From contig NW_006920416.1 of the NCBI RefSeq assembly GCF_000344685.1, positions 432,326-496,325 on the forward strand: a DNA stretch of 64,000 nucleotides. The letters are read 5' to 3'. A model generated the notes under the pieces. The model was not told where the DNA came from. It saw only the letters and a list, made by a program, of their open reading frames with translations, and searched no databases. Position 1 is the first letter of the stretch; each line of letters opens with the position of its first letter. The position numbers and the translations under genes are program-made. Below, piece after piece: positions 44,870 to 56,511 of the stretch. The DNA is from Gloeophyllum trabeum ATCC 11539. Lineage: Eukaryota; Basidiomycota; Agaricomycetes; Gloeophyllales; Gloeophyllaceae.

Positions 44870-46224
44870 TCAAGTTCGGACACGCAAGTTGGCTCTAAGT
44901 CCGGGTTCTCCACCAGGAGCCACAACGTTCACATATCCCAGGAGCATGCTTGAGCGTGCCAATTCGATGCCGAGACACAACAGAAAACAGAGCGCATACC
45001 GCGAAGTGCTCGCCATCTGCGTGATGAGAATCTGGCATGACGCTTTTAGCGAGCTGAAGGGTTTGCGAGAGTCATCAGTGCTCAAGATACGGCACAGTGC
45101 ATCATGTCGATCAAGCGAAGGGCGCTCTCTTACCTGGGCAATCGGCGCAGACGAGGGAGGGAGCTGACTTACCAGGGTAATAACACCGTAGTGATGCCTT
45201 GATTGATTGTCTTAGCAGACTGACGTTATAAGTATACATGGTTCAGTGAGAGCGAAACACTCCAGAACAGCCACTTACATCCAAGAATGATGATCGGCGT
45301 ATACAGTGCCCACACGGGAGATGGGCCAATAAGCCTGGGTACTGCTGGCTACTGCCACGAGAGCGCTAGCACACAAAGAAACAAGGGACTGACACCTTCC
45401 ATTGATTCGGCGGAGAAGGGATGTCTTCCCTTCGCCAATAAAAGAACAGAGTATTGGATGGGGCGTAGCTGTATTCAAACAGATCAAGCAGGGGCAGGGT
45501 AGCATTGTAATTTCCATGATCGACATTACCCTATCTGCTCCCCGACTCAAAGGAAATTCTGCGAAAGAGCACGCGAGCGAACCAGCATCAACTCGCAGCG
45601 CAATAAGGCGATGCGAGATGGAAGAGCTATGGCATAGTTGAAGAATCTTACGTAAGAGTCCATGTAAGTATTCTGAGCCAGCCATCATAAAATCTGAACT
45701 TAGATACTGGCCAGGAGGGCAGTGTGCACCGAGTGCCGTGTTTATCTGCTGCTCCAATGTCTCCCTACATTCCAGACATGAACGGAGCGCACCTTCCGTA
45801 GGACTAGCAGGATATCACGTTCGTACCGACGATTAGGGCACTCACGGGACCCCACTGGGGCCCCTCCGTATTCCTGCACGCCTAGACGTGTTGGAATCGG
45901 GTCCTACCGTGACACACTTGAAGTAGGTAGAAATGGTCTGCTTAAACAAGCGCTGGCTGCGGTCGATGGCATCCAAGGGAGGCACAGTTTGCGTCAAAAG
46001 ATGGATCTAAACAAGACGGGCGATACCAAGCTCCGGAGTGCTGTGTGAAAGGCAGTTCCCGAAGGCATGTCAAGATGGTGCGCTCTGTGGGAGCACAGCT
46101 CAAAGCACACCTTCAGAATGCCAAAATAATAAGCAGGGAGATGGCGTCTCGGCTTACGCCCTAGGGGAAAGATGGGCGAGGAGGCTGCAGTATCCTTCCC
46201 CTCGTTTACAAATTGAGGACGCAA
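44870..46224 (-). CDS. Hypothetical multi-exon protein, Cys-containing; ends unresolved
   Basis: Not recognised. Coding signal is best between about 46000 and 45390. Frame-consistent splices link TVPPLDAIDRSQRLFKQTIS, GALRSCLECRETLEQQINTA, HCPPGQYLSSDFMMAG, LPSRIALLRCELML and LPLLDLFEYSYAPSNTLFFY. A downstream exon near 45290-45375 reads HLPCGHCIRRSSFLD, so several CxxC/CGHC pairs could bind metal. Exons 3' of this (44870-45180) and 5' of 46000 are uncertain, and I could not fix a start or stop. It runs in the same direction as, and just upstream of, the gene starting at 44637. Confidence 0.35.
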
Positions 46225-47221
46225 ATAGACAAGGTTGAAACCTGCCCAGGAGTTTGGATCCCTACATAAGTCATAATTGCGTGAGACGTACGAGCATTGG
46301 CAGTGCCTTCTTGATCCTGCTTAGTCTGATCTCAATGGAGGCGGGAAACAGTGATAGATTTGCGGGTTAAGGTTCGATATCGAGGGTAAGATCCACGCCG
46401 TATCAGAAATCCAAGAGCTTCCTAGTGCATTAGACATAGATCACGGTGAGAACGTAGGCTTCCGTCTTACAGACTGCTGTTTACCGTGCTGTTGGCCATG
46501 GACTGCTGCGAGTCCTGAAGTTCCGGACCGTCGTTGAAGCGCTTCTGGACATCCATCCCACGTGGCACATCAGGCCTCAGGCCTCACTGGCAGGCCTCGC
46601 GATTCGCATCCAGCCAGAGCAGCACCGGCGGCACCGCTCAATGTTCATAGCACAGAAGATCTTCCTAATAACCTGGCTCACAAATCTCTCTACACAAAAT
46701 GGAATGTGAGCCCCAGCGACGCAACATCTGAGCAAAACTCGCCAATATCTGTTTATTGTCAATGCTCGCCGGTACGTCAATAACAGATCCGAAGTCAAGG
46801 GTCAAGGGCTATGGCAGGATCCATGCAAGTCTTCAGCACAGAAAACAATCGTCGTTGAATACTGTCTGTGCTTAATTTCCAGTGAGGTACCTGTGTGTAT
46901 TTTTCCAGCACTCCAGACCCACAGAGGCAATATTAATAGCAAAGAAAGTGATGAAAACAGTATTAGACCCGACTCCCTCCAGGAAGCGCCATCATTTGCA
47001 TGTACTTACTCAGAGGGGACAAAGGTTACGAGACACGAGGACATTATATAATAACAATCGATATGATCTAGCCGACGCGAGCCACTTGTCTCAATCGGAA
47101 TCAGTGGCTCAAAGCGCCCTTTTTCGAACCAGTGGCACTCAACCGACCTCCTTCTTGAACAGCAACGCCCCACACAACCCACTTACCACACCTCGATCTA
47201 CCCACCACTTCTCTTTTCTCT
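46225..47221. other. Intergenic, no gene seen
   Basis: About 1 kb separating the minus-strand gene region from the plus-strand gene at 47222. Short frames only. The last 120 bp before 47222 is C/T/A-rich, typical of a fungal leader. Confidence 0.35.
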
Positions 47222-48791
47222 ATGGACGTCATCCCAGCCGAAGCTCCCGTCATCTTGAACCGTGGTCCGCGGATAAACGGCATGGGAGAACATGGTAGCT
47301 CCAGGAGACGGTTCGTCTGTTTCTTTCGCACGTTTCTCTCGCATCGGTCGCTGAACCTCTCATTCAGAGTCCTCAATACTACTTCTGCTGATTTGCACCA
47401 CCGGCTCCGTGATGAGCAACGAGTTCAGGCAGTCAAGCCGCCCAGTCTTCCTGATTTTGAGGAACTTCAACCGGCAAACGGTGGACCACGCCACTCATCA
47501 AATCCGGCTCGACGTCCTAATGTCCCAAGTTAGTCTCAGCGCCGTTCTTTTCCATTTCTGTCCCATTTACGTAGTTGCAATTCCGGACTTGGTTATCCCA
47601 GACGTGAACCACAAAGTCACAACCTCTAACCCCCTCGTCGTTGCACCCGGAATAGGGACGCGGGAGGAACCCCTACCAACGAGGTCCCACTTTATTGAGG
47701 CAACCATTCGCCTCCGATCTGTAGCTGAGGACAACGCTGCACAGGCCGCGACCCTAGGGTTCCTCAGTACTCGCTTAGAGGAGAGCAGAAAGAGGCTGCA
47801 AGACCTTCGAAACCTGGCACAGACGCTTCGAGTGCGACGGCAGCGGATGGAAACGGCGATCACTTACCTAGGACTCCATAAGGGCACCTGGGACATGCCA
47901 GATGCGGACACCCAGGGCCATGAAGGTGACAGGGACCGTCGTGCACCATCCCCGAGTCCGGGGATTGGGAGGCCGCCCCCCCGCCAGCAATCGCGGTATG
48001 CATGGATTTGTATTCGAGATTTGAATCCTGATTTGCTCGTAACAGGCCCTCCGCCAAATTGGGGGCAAGGCCGACCGCTCTCGACCTGCTCGGCTCCTCT
48101 CCCCAAGGTCCTGCAGAGCCTCAGCCGTCAGGCGAGCCACTACATTTCCGTGGTGCTCCATCTCCTAGTCCCCGACGTTTTAGTTTCGAGCCCGCTCGAG
48201 GCTCCGACAACGTCATGGCTGCTGCGACTAGTGCTGCGATGGGCGCCTTACGACTGCCTATCCCACAAGTGTAAGTTCTCATCCAAAATCCTGACCGATT
48301 GATAAGCTGATCCTCCACCCATAAGGTTCTTCCCTCCGAGTAAGACTACCTCGCCTCGGGGAAGCAAACACTCCCGTGAGGATGAGGTAGTGAAGGAAGC
48401 CTCCCCTGCCAAGAGAGCTCGTATCTCGGAGCACGACCGGCCTGCCCCCGAGCACGCCTCCCCTATCAGGACGCCTCATACCGCAGAGCGTCATCGGTTC
48501 TCTAGTGCCGTCGAGCACGCCTCCCCTGTCAAGAGGGATCGTTCTGCAGAGCCTAGTTCCCCGGCATCCGATGAATACCAATCGTATCCGACCCCCCGCG
48601 ACACCGAACTAGCCTCGAATGAAGACCTTGACGAGGCAGACGAGACCACAGTGCTCTCATTATTGTCACCAGCGTTGACGGCGATTGATGAGGAGGAGCT
48701 TGAGGAAATTGTGGACGACGTGGCCTTCCTCGTTGATTCCGACCTGGCGCGGCTTCCGTCTCCGAGTACGAGCGATTCTATGTTCGACTAA
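47222..48791 (+). CDS. Hypothetical coiled-coil and low-complexity protein
   Basis: Not recognised. Five exons (47222-47310, 47368-47528, 47575-47995, 48046-48270, 48326-48791) keep phase and give 453 residues. The N-terminal ~80 residues are Pro/Arg/Asn-rich. Residues ~125-175 form a clear coiled coil (AEDNAAQAATLGFLSTRLEE, RKRLQDLRNLAQTLRVRRQR). A Ser/Pro-rich basic middle follows. A short motif is repeated with variation (EHASPIRT, EHASPVKR, preceded by KEASPAKR). The C-terminus is acidic (IDEEELEEIVDDVAFLVDSD) and ends SMFD. The order coiled coil, basic SP-rich region and acidic tail suggests a nuclear regulatory or adaptor protein, but no domain supports a named function. The start is the first ATG of the open frame after a pyrimidine-rich leader. 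Confidence 0.7.
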
Positions 48792-49069
48792 GACTTCAAA
48801 TGGGAACCCACAATCCACTGTCGATCGCTGCTCATTCCCTTACGGTCACGGACGCCGATAAATGCGATAGGCGTGTAATCCCATCGGTTGATTGACTCGA
48901 CTGATACTACGTGGTTTGGGATGCACGACAACTCCCGTTGCTCGCGCGAAGACTGGGGTTGACCTCCGGCATTGTGGTACATAGGCATTGTAGGTTACTC
49001 TGGACTGGTTGTACTTTCCGTGCTGCTTTGTTTGTTCGAAAATCTATTGGAGAACAGGGATGCAAAAGA

Positions 49070-49179
49070 TGACAAGAGTGGGATTCGAACCCACGCCCGC
49101 ATACACGGATGAGAAACCTGCTTATCACAGGCAAGCTTTCGCTTGAGTCACACGCCTTGGACCGCTCGGCCATCTTGCC
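49070..49179 (-). tRNA. tRNA-Leu (anticodon CAA) with intron
   Basis: The minus strand begins GGCAAGATGGCCGAGCGGTC and ends with the acceptor partner TCTTGTC plus discriminator A. The acceptor stem pairs GGCAAGA/TCTTGTC with one G-U. A D-arm (GCCGAGCGGTCCAAGGC), anticodon loop CTCAAGC with CAA, a long type-II variable arm and the T-arm GTGGG-TTCGAAT-CCCAC are present. A ~28-nt intron follows position 37, and its CTTG can pair with the anticodon, as in other nuclear tRNA-Leu(CAA) genes. CCA is not encoded. Confidence 0.92.
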
Positions 49180-50310
49180 TTGAGATAATGTATCTTATTA
49201 ATAACTTTACAATCAAACGGAAGACGACTGTCATCCTGAAGATGTAAATACTCAAGGGGCGTATATGCTATAGTACAGAAACGAAGACGAGGTATTGCCG
49301 TCAAGAATCTCGCGTTGAGTTGTCTACTGACAGAGACGAACAGCAGGACAGCGATAGGGAAGGCGCGATGGCAACTTCAGAAGGACTGGATTTCAGTGAC
49401 AGGAGGAGAGAAGAATCGAACGTCCACAAGTTTGTTAAGCTTGAGGAAGAAGACAATCCCAATCGCGACCAACTGATAAATGAATGAAGATCGTCTCGAA
49501 TCAGATGGCGGCATGGTGTCGAACCTGGGTATCCGCCAGAGAACAGTCCACGTCTAGGAATATCAACCGATAATGACGAGTCAATACTAAACCCTTCTCC
49601 GTCCATATCGTCTCATGAATCGGCGATCTAGTGAGACGAGGAGAAAGGGAGTGTCGGGAGCGTCCTCAGAGCATAATCCGGAGGCGAGGCATCAGTCAGA
49701 CAGGCTCGACATGGACAGCACCGAGTAGAATTGGGATAGGCTGAAACTATCTTGAGCAGCTTTGAATAGACCAATGATGCCGCATGACAAGCTCAGTGCA
49801 AACCTAAAGAGGTGGATGGCGAAACTGAAAATATGCACAATTGACGTGCGCTTCCGCCCCTACTGCCAACTTCGAGAGTATTGAGATAATTCACTTGCAC
49901 CATAGACAATTCAGGGACGTATTAAACCACTGAGCAAAGCGCAGAATGCGTCGTAAGCTCAGACCTCATCGGCAACAAGTCCCTGCCAGCACGAAGGACG
50001 TACGGCCGTTGCCTGATATCTTCTGACGAGGAAATGACCACTACATGAGGCAAAGCCTGTCGTCTCTTGGAAAAAGGTACGTCAAACGGGGCAGCCGTAT
50101 ACTATATGTTTGAAGCAAAGAGCCAAGTTGAAGGAGTCCAGCACCGCCGCAAACTTGTTTACGAACCGTGGGAATACGGACATAGGCGCCTGAACGCGTC
50201 GTCGCGTTTGTGGCAACTCAGGTTTAACTGCATTCACTCTACTTGACGGGTTGTCCCCTTTGCAGAACCCAAATACTCACTTGTTACAGCCGTAGACTAT
50301 ACAAGTAGCT
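49180..50310. other. About 1.1 kb without a recognisable gene
   Basis: Upstream flank of the tRNA and of the plus-strand gene at 50311. A 101-codon minus-strand frame (49301-49606, Ser/Leu-rich) is the only sizeable one and resembles nothing known. Confidence 0.35.
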
Positions 50311-52109
50311 ATGAGCAAGCAAAATCGTGATGATGACTCTATGCTAGAGTCGTATACGTATGTCTGGTCTCCGGAATCAACCTTGGCTCTGGAGGAATTC
50401 CTGGGGAAAGCAAGTGGCCTCAATACTTTGGAAAGGCTTACCAGATACTGAATTATAACGTATAGTACAGACCATCCATGGTTCAAGACGATGGTAATAA
50501 ACCTGTAAGTCCCTCAGGTACCTGAACTCTGAATCTCCCGCCTCCTGAACGTCTTCTGCAGTGGATATGGGTGAAGGGCTCCAAAAGTGCCAAGGAAGAG
50601 CCAGAGCATGACGCTGCCGTTGAGGAAGCCACTGAGATGTGTTCGTACAGTGATGCCTCTGAAACGTGTAATACTTATGTCTGATTCTAGTGAAGGAAAT
50701 CACAGAGAAAGTAGAGAAGATCAAGGCATGGCCAAGAGTATTCTTGCGGGAGATTTCTGATCTATATTCACTACTGTAGAACGACGCTTCTATCCCGACT
50801 CGCTCCAATAAGAAAACCGGAGCAATAAGCAAGAAGGAACTGCGCGAGCAGGCAAGTACTACCGATACCTGTATTGGTGATCATACTAACGATTCCATTA
50901 GGTGCAAGCGGAGGCTACTGAAAGACTGAAAGCTATCTCCGTCAAGCACGGTGTTGTCTCCGGCAAATGGTATTAGCTACTGTGATCTCCGCCTGTCATT
51001 ATTATTCACCACACACAGGTTAATTTTTGCGCCTGCAGACAAAGTAGATCAGATATGGACGAAGCTGGCAAGTGCGTATGCCCTACTTTTTATGTCATTT
51101 CCTATGTCATTTCCTCATTAATTCTCAAGTCTCTCTCGTCTCCGGACCCCTGGCTGCAACGCCCGCCTATCGTGCCAAAGTTGCCACGTCTCCTCGGAGC
51201 GAGACTCCCAATCATCAGCATGTCATATGCTTGTACATGCCCGACGTGTATGACGAGCAAGCCGTTAAAGAGGTCCCGTCATTCCGTCGTTTTCTTTGTA
51301 TTGCAGACACTAATGAAATCATCCAGGTAATGAAAGTACTCCTAAGGAATCACGGCCTGAACTTGAGTGGAGTCAAGTCCAATCTATACACCGCCGTCGG
51401 TAAGTAATACATATCATCGAGCATTCATTGCTCAGTTTCACCGTGTTGTAATGTAGGTATCGATAGCAAACATCCGAGCGGTATCCAGTCGACGGTAACC
51501 AATTGTCTAAAGCAGCACTTCTCACGCTTATACATCCCGCGTAGGTGTGGAAAAACACGAGTTTGATGAAAGACTCGGAAATTAAGGTAACGTCGGGCAC
51601 CTGCCTCCATATACGGGTGCTAAGCTCAGCGTTTGTTCCTTTATGACCCATGCATATAGCAACTCAAAGACGCGTTCTTCGCGGAAATTGATTCCTCCAA
51701 GCCGTCGGGCGAGGAAAAAGTGCAGGGTGAGACATCCAAGGAGTCCGCACCTGCCAAGGAAAAGCCCAAATTCAAGGCGAAAAAGGAAGCGGCCGAGGCT
51801 AACATTTTTGTCTCGGATGACGAGGGCGACGGTGCTGCTCCCGCACCAGCAAAGATGGCACCAACGAAGAGCAGAAAACCTGCCCCGAAATTCAAAGCTT
51901 CCGTTAAGGCTGCCCGGGACGATCCTTTTGCTTCGACCGATGAGGATGACGACGAGGCAAAGCCAAGCGCAAAGTCTGACGCCAAGGGTAAGAAAAGGGC
52001 AGGACGTAGCAACGTCAGCAAGAAGGAGTCCCCGGAGAGCGCCTCGAATGGGAGTGACGACGAAGCGGGGGAACGGCCCACGAAGAAAAGAAAGAATGGA
52101 GGCAAGTGA
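50311..52109 (+). CDS. DUF1917-like protein (UPF0696/C11orf68 type) with charged C-terminal tail
   Basis: Function unknown; the fold of the human relative resembles eIF4E-like proteins. Twelve exons (50311-50409, 50466-50504, 50562-50640, 50691-50737, 50780-50851, 50902-50969, 51019-51071, 51130-51272, 51327-51399, 51457-51494, 51545-51586, 51660-52109) total 400 residues. Core signatures are SGKWLIFAPADKVDQIWTKL (the 'GKW-hydrophobic' strand and helix of the family) and HVICLYMPDVYDEQAVKEVM. The C-terminal ~130 residues are alternating Lys-rich and acidic low complexity with several NLS-like patches (GKKRAG, TKKRK). Introns 1 and 5 are GC-AG, both with GCAAGT donors. The start is the first ATG of the frame. 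The DUF1917 assignment is by memory of the family pattern and moderately sure. Confidence 0.72.
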
Positions 52110-52562
52110 TATGGACCTAACTGCCTTCGTCCGCGATCAGTTCTGCCGACAGTTTCATCGATATTCTATGAGCCTTCAATGCGTTGTACCGAGCCATATT
52201 CGAATATGAATGCAGCTACATTGCATATTATAGCATGTGACGTGCCCGCGGTGTTGGAGGAAATACATGTGTATGGGAAGTTCTCAACCTGAAATAATGG
52301 ACTCACCGGCTAGACTGGGACAATGTAAGGCAATGTTGAGGCATATATATGATTGTCACATTCACCCCTTGTTTCAACAATTTGTGAGTTTCATTTCATA
52401 CAGTGAGACTGATTACCATGTTCATTAATTAGAGCGGACACCATGGTAAGCTGTATATCCTGGAGATTGTAGTCATCTCGTTGAATATTGACTGGTGCTC
52501 TAACTCTTTCCTGCGAACAGTACCGACATTAGTGGCACGAGGTTAATGGACGGGACCGAGGG
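52110..52562. other. Intergenic region
   Basis: About 450 bp between two collinear genes, AT-rich in the first half, as for a 3' UTR. No gene or distinctive motif is seen. Confidence 0.35.
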
Positions 52563-54067
52563 ATGGCTGGCCACTCATGGCCCATTCCTCCGGGTAAGCC
52601 CTATCGTATATATCAGCACGTATCTGCTGTCCCACACTCACCCGTGCCACATCACCCTCCTGCTTGCTACTCCTTAGCAATGGCTCAGGATATCCCGTCT
52701 CATCCAACGCACGCCTCGCGTCCGTCGCCATTTTGGAAACCCTGGAACATTCCGACGGACCCAGTGATCGTCGGGCGACGCCTCTGCGGCCTGCTGAACA
52801 AGATAACCGCGTACAACTTCCCCTCGGTGTCTGATCAGATCGCACATTGCTTTCTGGACATCGAGCGCAGTCACGACCCAGCGGTGGGGGAGCTGTACGG
52901 CAACGCCATCGCGCAGATCCTCCGCAGCTTATTTCATTGCCCGAACAGCTCCCAGCAGCCACGCTTATACGCCAGCCTCTGCCGCAGGGTTATGGATGAG
53001 TTGGAGCGGGAGCGAGGGTATTGGGAGTTCGTGGACTACCACGATGTTAACCCAGCGGAGGCTGACCCGGCACCCAACTACTTCGTCACGAGTATACGCT
53101 CTATGCTCGCTACGACATTCCGTCGCTTCCACAAGCAAAGGGACCGCGAACGCTTGTGCAACCTTATGCAGTTCTGCGCCGAGCTGCTTGTGCAGGACTT
53201 GCTGCGGCCAGAGGATGTGTGCGACCAGTTCACAGACCTCTGTCGAGAGGCTGCGGACAACGACAGTGTAGCAGTGGCAGCTGTCCGGAGGTTCTGTTTG
53301 GCGATCTTCAGGAGCTTTAATGCGCCGCTGCTCCTGCACTCCTTGCATGTTATCGACGAGCTGGAATGTGTGCTGAAAGGAAGCTGCCTTAGGCCAATGA
53401 TACAGTACACGGTTTCAGTGAGTAACCTTTCCCCTGAACAAAGCATGCCACTTATCGGATGGTATAGGCAATACTCACCCGAGCCCAAGACATCGAGACG
53501 GAAGAGATCTTCGGCTTAAGTGAGGAAGGAGTCGAGTACTACGGCTTGGACGCTTCTCCGACGACTTCGAGCGATGAACTGGAACAAGGCTCGGACGTTA
53601 CAGAGCCTGGGCTGTCCTTGAGTCGCCTTCACTACGCATGTGTCGAGGGCGCGAGGACCTTTGTTTCCACCGGAAACATCCAGCCTGCGAATGCATTCTT
53701 GCAGCAACTCCTGCCAGAACACAGACATATTTTCGTCGGAGATCTCATCCGAACTGCGATACTGGCGGGCGATCCTGCAAGTGCGAGTACTGCGGTTTCC
53801 CACTTCTTTGAGCTCCCCGCAACTCGCCAGGCTTGTCATAATATGGACAGTTTCGCCGTTGCCTTGGGAGATGAGCTGGGAGATCTGCCTGATGTGACGT
53901 TGGACATCCCCCACGCTGCCTGTTACTTGGCTTTGATGACGGTAGGCAGCGGGATAGACTATGCAGGCGCAGCGTCACTGTCAGAAAAGGCATTGGGCAA
54001 CCATGATGAACGCAATGTATTCCTGGGGGAGTATGCTGCGCAAAAGGAGAAACGCGAAGTCCGGTAA
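52563..54067 (+). CDS. MIF4G-like domain protein (hypothetical)
   Basis: The N-terminal half looks like an eIF4G-type MIF4G HEAT domain: LCGLLNKITAYNFPSVSDQI, YGNAIAQILRSLFHCP, YASLCRRVMDELERE, RFHKQRDRERLCNLMQFCAELL and AVAAVRRFCLAIFRS. Such domains bind RNA helicases or translation and mRNA-decay partners (family knowledge). A GTGAGT...TATAG intron (53418-53467) joins frames via SAILTRAQDIETEEIFGLSE. The second exon encodes more helices (FLQQLLPEHRHIFVGDLIRT, SFAVALGDELGDLPD) that could be an MA3-like partner domain. Length is about 484 residues from the ATG at 52563. If a likely further intron at 52596-52677 is removed, the N-terminus becomes MAGHSWPIPPAMAQD and the protein about 456. The specific orthologue is not identified. 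Confidence 0.7.
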
Positions 54068-54496
54068 AGTATGCGCTGGTGGTGCGTCTCTTTACTGTAC
54101 GTTGCCTTCGAGCTCGGAAACAATAAGAGTCGTTGTCGTCTTCTGCAACTGACCGGAAGTGACGGTGACATCGTGTGGCCTGCAGACTCGACGTCCTAGC
54201 TCCGAGTCGGGATATCTCAGCGTATTTGTACTACGAACGGGATTGTCGTCCTCAGCACAACAAATAAAGAGACAGCATCTTATGTACAAGTTCAAGGGCC
54301 GGCGATCCTGAAATATTGTAAGGAGACAAGCTTGAGTAGACCGGTTAGGAGTGAAACTGCCGGGTATTGCCGAGACTAAACGTCTCTTCCGCTTGTGGTC
54401 ATAAATGCAAGTTCTGCTGCGATGTCTCGCTAGGCGACTTCAAAGGGAGCTCCACGTTGGCTTGATATTCTTATGAAAATCGACTGCACCGTCTCA
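54068..54496. other. Intergenic region between convergent genes
   Basis: Holds the 3' ends of the MIF4G-like gene (+) and the disordered-protein gene (-). AT-rich runs and an AATAAA at about 54264 (plus strand) could serve as a polyadenylation signal. No gene is seen. Confidence 0.4.
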
Positions 54497-55991
54497 TTAA
54501 TATAGAGGTATACTCGACGCTAGTAACCTCTCGTCAGGATCAAACTCGTAATATCCAAACCCCAATGCATCCCAGGTGCTGGGGAGAAACTCGAATTCGG
54601 GATCAGAACGTACGGACGTCTCCTTCCTCGGTGGCCATTGCACCCACCGCTTATGATCGCGAATGTTGGGTAGAGGGTTCGTTTGGAACGGATGGTCCAT
54701 TCCCAAAGTGTCTTCCTCGACTGTCGCGGACTCCCGTGTCCCACTGGCCGTGGTTGCTTCAAGTTGTAGGGGTTCGTTCCAGTCCTCAGCCGGTTCTGCA
54801 CCGTGACCAAGGTTGGTTAGTTGAGTTAAGCTTTCTTGCGAAAGCGCCTATTAACCAAACTTCAGTTAGTTCTGATATCCAGGCGCACTTCAGAGACTTC
54901 CGCTTACAGTGTTGTTTCCCGTGATCTTTGTGCCTCCGACGTCTGCTTGCTCCCCAGCATCCTCTCGAAGCCTCTTGGATGGGCGTGGTTGCTGCTCCAG
55001 TACCTGGGTCGCGTCGCTGGAATCATGCCTAGGGGTGTACAGCTCCTCACAGTCGTCGTCCTCTCTCGTTCGCTTAGCATTAGAGGCGGAAGCTGGAAGA
55101 TCGACTCCAACGGCGCCGGGAATCCGTGCACCGGCCGGACAAGGACCGTGTATCACCTGCACGGTTCCTGAATGACTACTCGGCTCAGCAGCTGGAGGGG
55201 AGGTGCGCCTGCGCTTGCTCGGGGAAGTTGACGTAGTCGCCGCTCCTTGTTCTTCATGACCCTTACTTGGGTCTAGTCGGCGCTTCCTCCCTCTCTGGTA
55301 CGCCTCCCCATGTTGAAAGCCCTCGCGGTCGATAGCTTTCCCAGCATTCGAACGCCGTTTAGCGCCTTCTGCTGACCCACCGCCGTTACTCGCGGGTGGA
55401 CGTGCGAGGCCTGCGCCCTGAATTCGGCCGCGAGCTCCTGGTGCATATCCCGGTGCATAACTTCCATTGCCCCCGACAGACGGATGTCTTCCATACACTT
55501 GCGTCAGGGCCGTACCTGCCCGCTGCATCATGTTGGCAACAAATGGTCCAACATAGGTCGGTGGTACTGATAGCACGTTTGCGCTCCCGCTGCTATAGGT
55601 ACGCCGCTGCTGTCGACGGAAGGTCAGAACTTAATGAACCGGTGAGACAGAGTGCGTGGCGTACCATATTCATGTCCGCTTGGGGTGCTTCGTATGCGAT
55701 TACGACATTGTGTTCCCCAGAGCCAGAGGCGCGACTTGTAGGGATGTCAGACGTGTTCACTCTCTGGACTTCCTCAAATCTCTGCATACCCGCAGTTAGG
55801 CTTGACGAGAGCAAAGAGTCAGAGTAGCAGTAACGTACCGAACTCGTGCCATATGCTAGTTCCTGGCTTTGGCCGTATTCACCGCGTCTGATCTGCTGGG
55901 TTGTGGACCTCTCTCTGTGTAACGCGTGTTGTGGCATGTTGCTGAGGCCGCGGTAATTAGACATGTGTTCATTCGAGTTGTTCGGAGTCAT
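54497..55991 (-). CDS. Hypothetical disordered, probably nuclear protein
   Basis: Not recognised. Four exons (55991-55839, 55781-55665, 55609-54908, 54847-54497) keep phase and give 440 residues. The N-terminus is Asn/Ser/Gln-rich. The middle has Gly/Tyr/Pro-rich and Arg-rich parts (SYAPGYAPGARGR) and three NLS-like clusters (AKRRSN, RGRKRRLD, SKRRRTSPP), then an acidic stretch (REDDDCEELYTP) and PSKRLRED. The C-terminal ~70 residues look more ordered (IRDHKRWVQWPPRKE, STWDALGFGYYEFDPDE) and may be the only conserved domain. Composition suggests a transcription or chromatin factor, but no DNA-binding domain is visible. Confidence 0.68.
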
Positions 55992-56511
55992 ATCGTCGAG
56001 AACACAGAATTGAGTGGATGATTTGAAGAGCTTGGATGGCGGTAGCGTTCGTGAAGAATGATGGGCTTCTTATGCCAAGCGTGTGTGGCACCGTGGACTT
56101 CACTCGGCGTGTCCCGGTAGACAAAGGCCTTTGTCCCCTTTCATGCCTTTGCTGCTGCCCTTGAGGGATCCTTTCATGGGTGAGAGTGTTGGTTCTGAGC
56201 AAACAGTCGTACAATACGGAAACTCAGAGCACGAAGCGATTCTGCGTTACTGCGAATACGATTCTCCTTGCCTGCAACGGTGGCGTAGAGCTGTGGCATT
56301 CGTCACGTGATATTACCACCTTCCACGAAGAGAATATCGCGCGTTTTGCAACGCCCTCAAACAAGTCTATGGTGCAGTGTTCAAGTGAGATGCTGAGTGC
56401 ATCAGGAACGAAGGCATCGACGAGAGCCTACGTTCTTCAGATTCTCGTGCTACTTTGTTAGCTTGACCTATAGAATGAATGTCATTATCGGAACGATCAC
56501 AGCACACCCGC
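55992..56511. other. Intergenic region
   Basis: Upstream of the minus-strand gene starting at 55991 and downstream of the F-box gene. Short plus-strand frames (56083-56618) are unrecognised. No clear TATA or repeat. Confidence 0.35.

Noticed and set aside
45275..45757. GEGKTSLL in a minus-strand frame near 45430, resembling a P-loop NTPase motif
   Set aside because: The frame lacks any Walker B or further NTPase signature. A different frame over the same bases reads LPLLDLFEYSYAPSNTLFFY with consistent splice sites, so the P-loop likeness is chance.
40153..46224. A P450-centred biosynthetic gene cluster
   Set aside because: The neighbours show no polyketide, peptide or terpene synthase, transporter or methyltransferase signature, and NAB2 on the other side is housekeeping.
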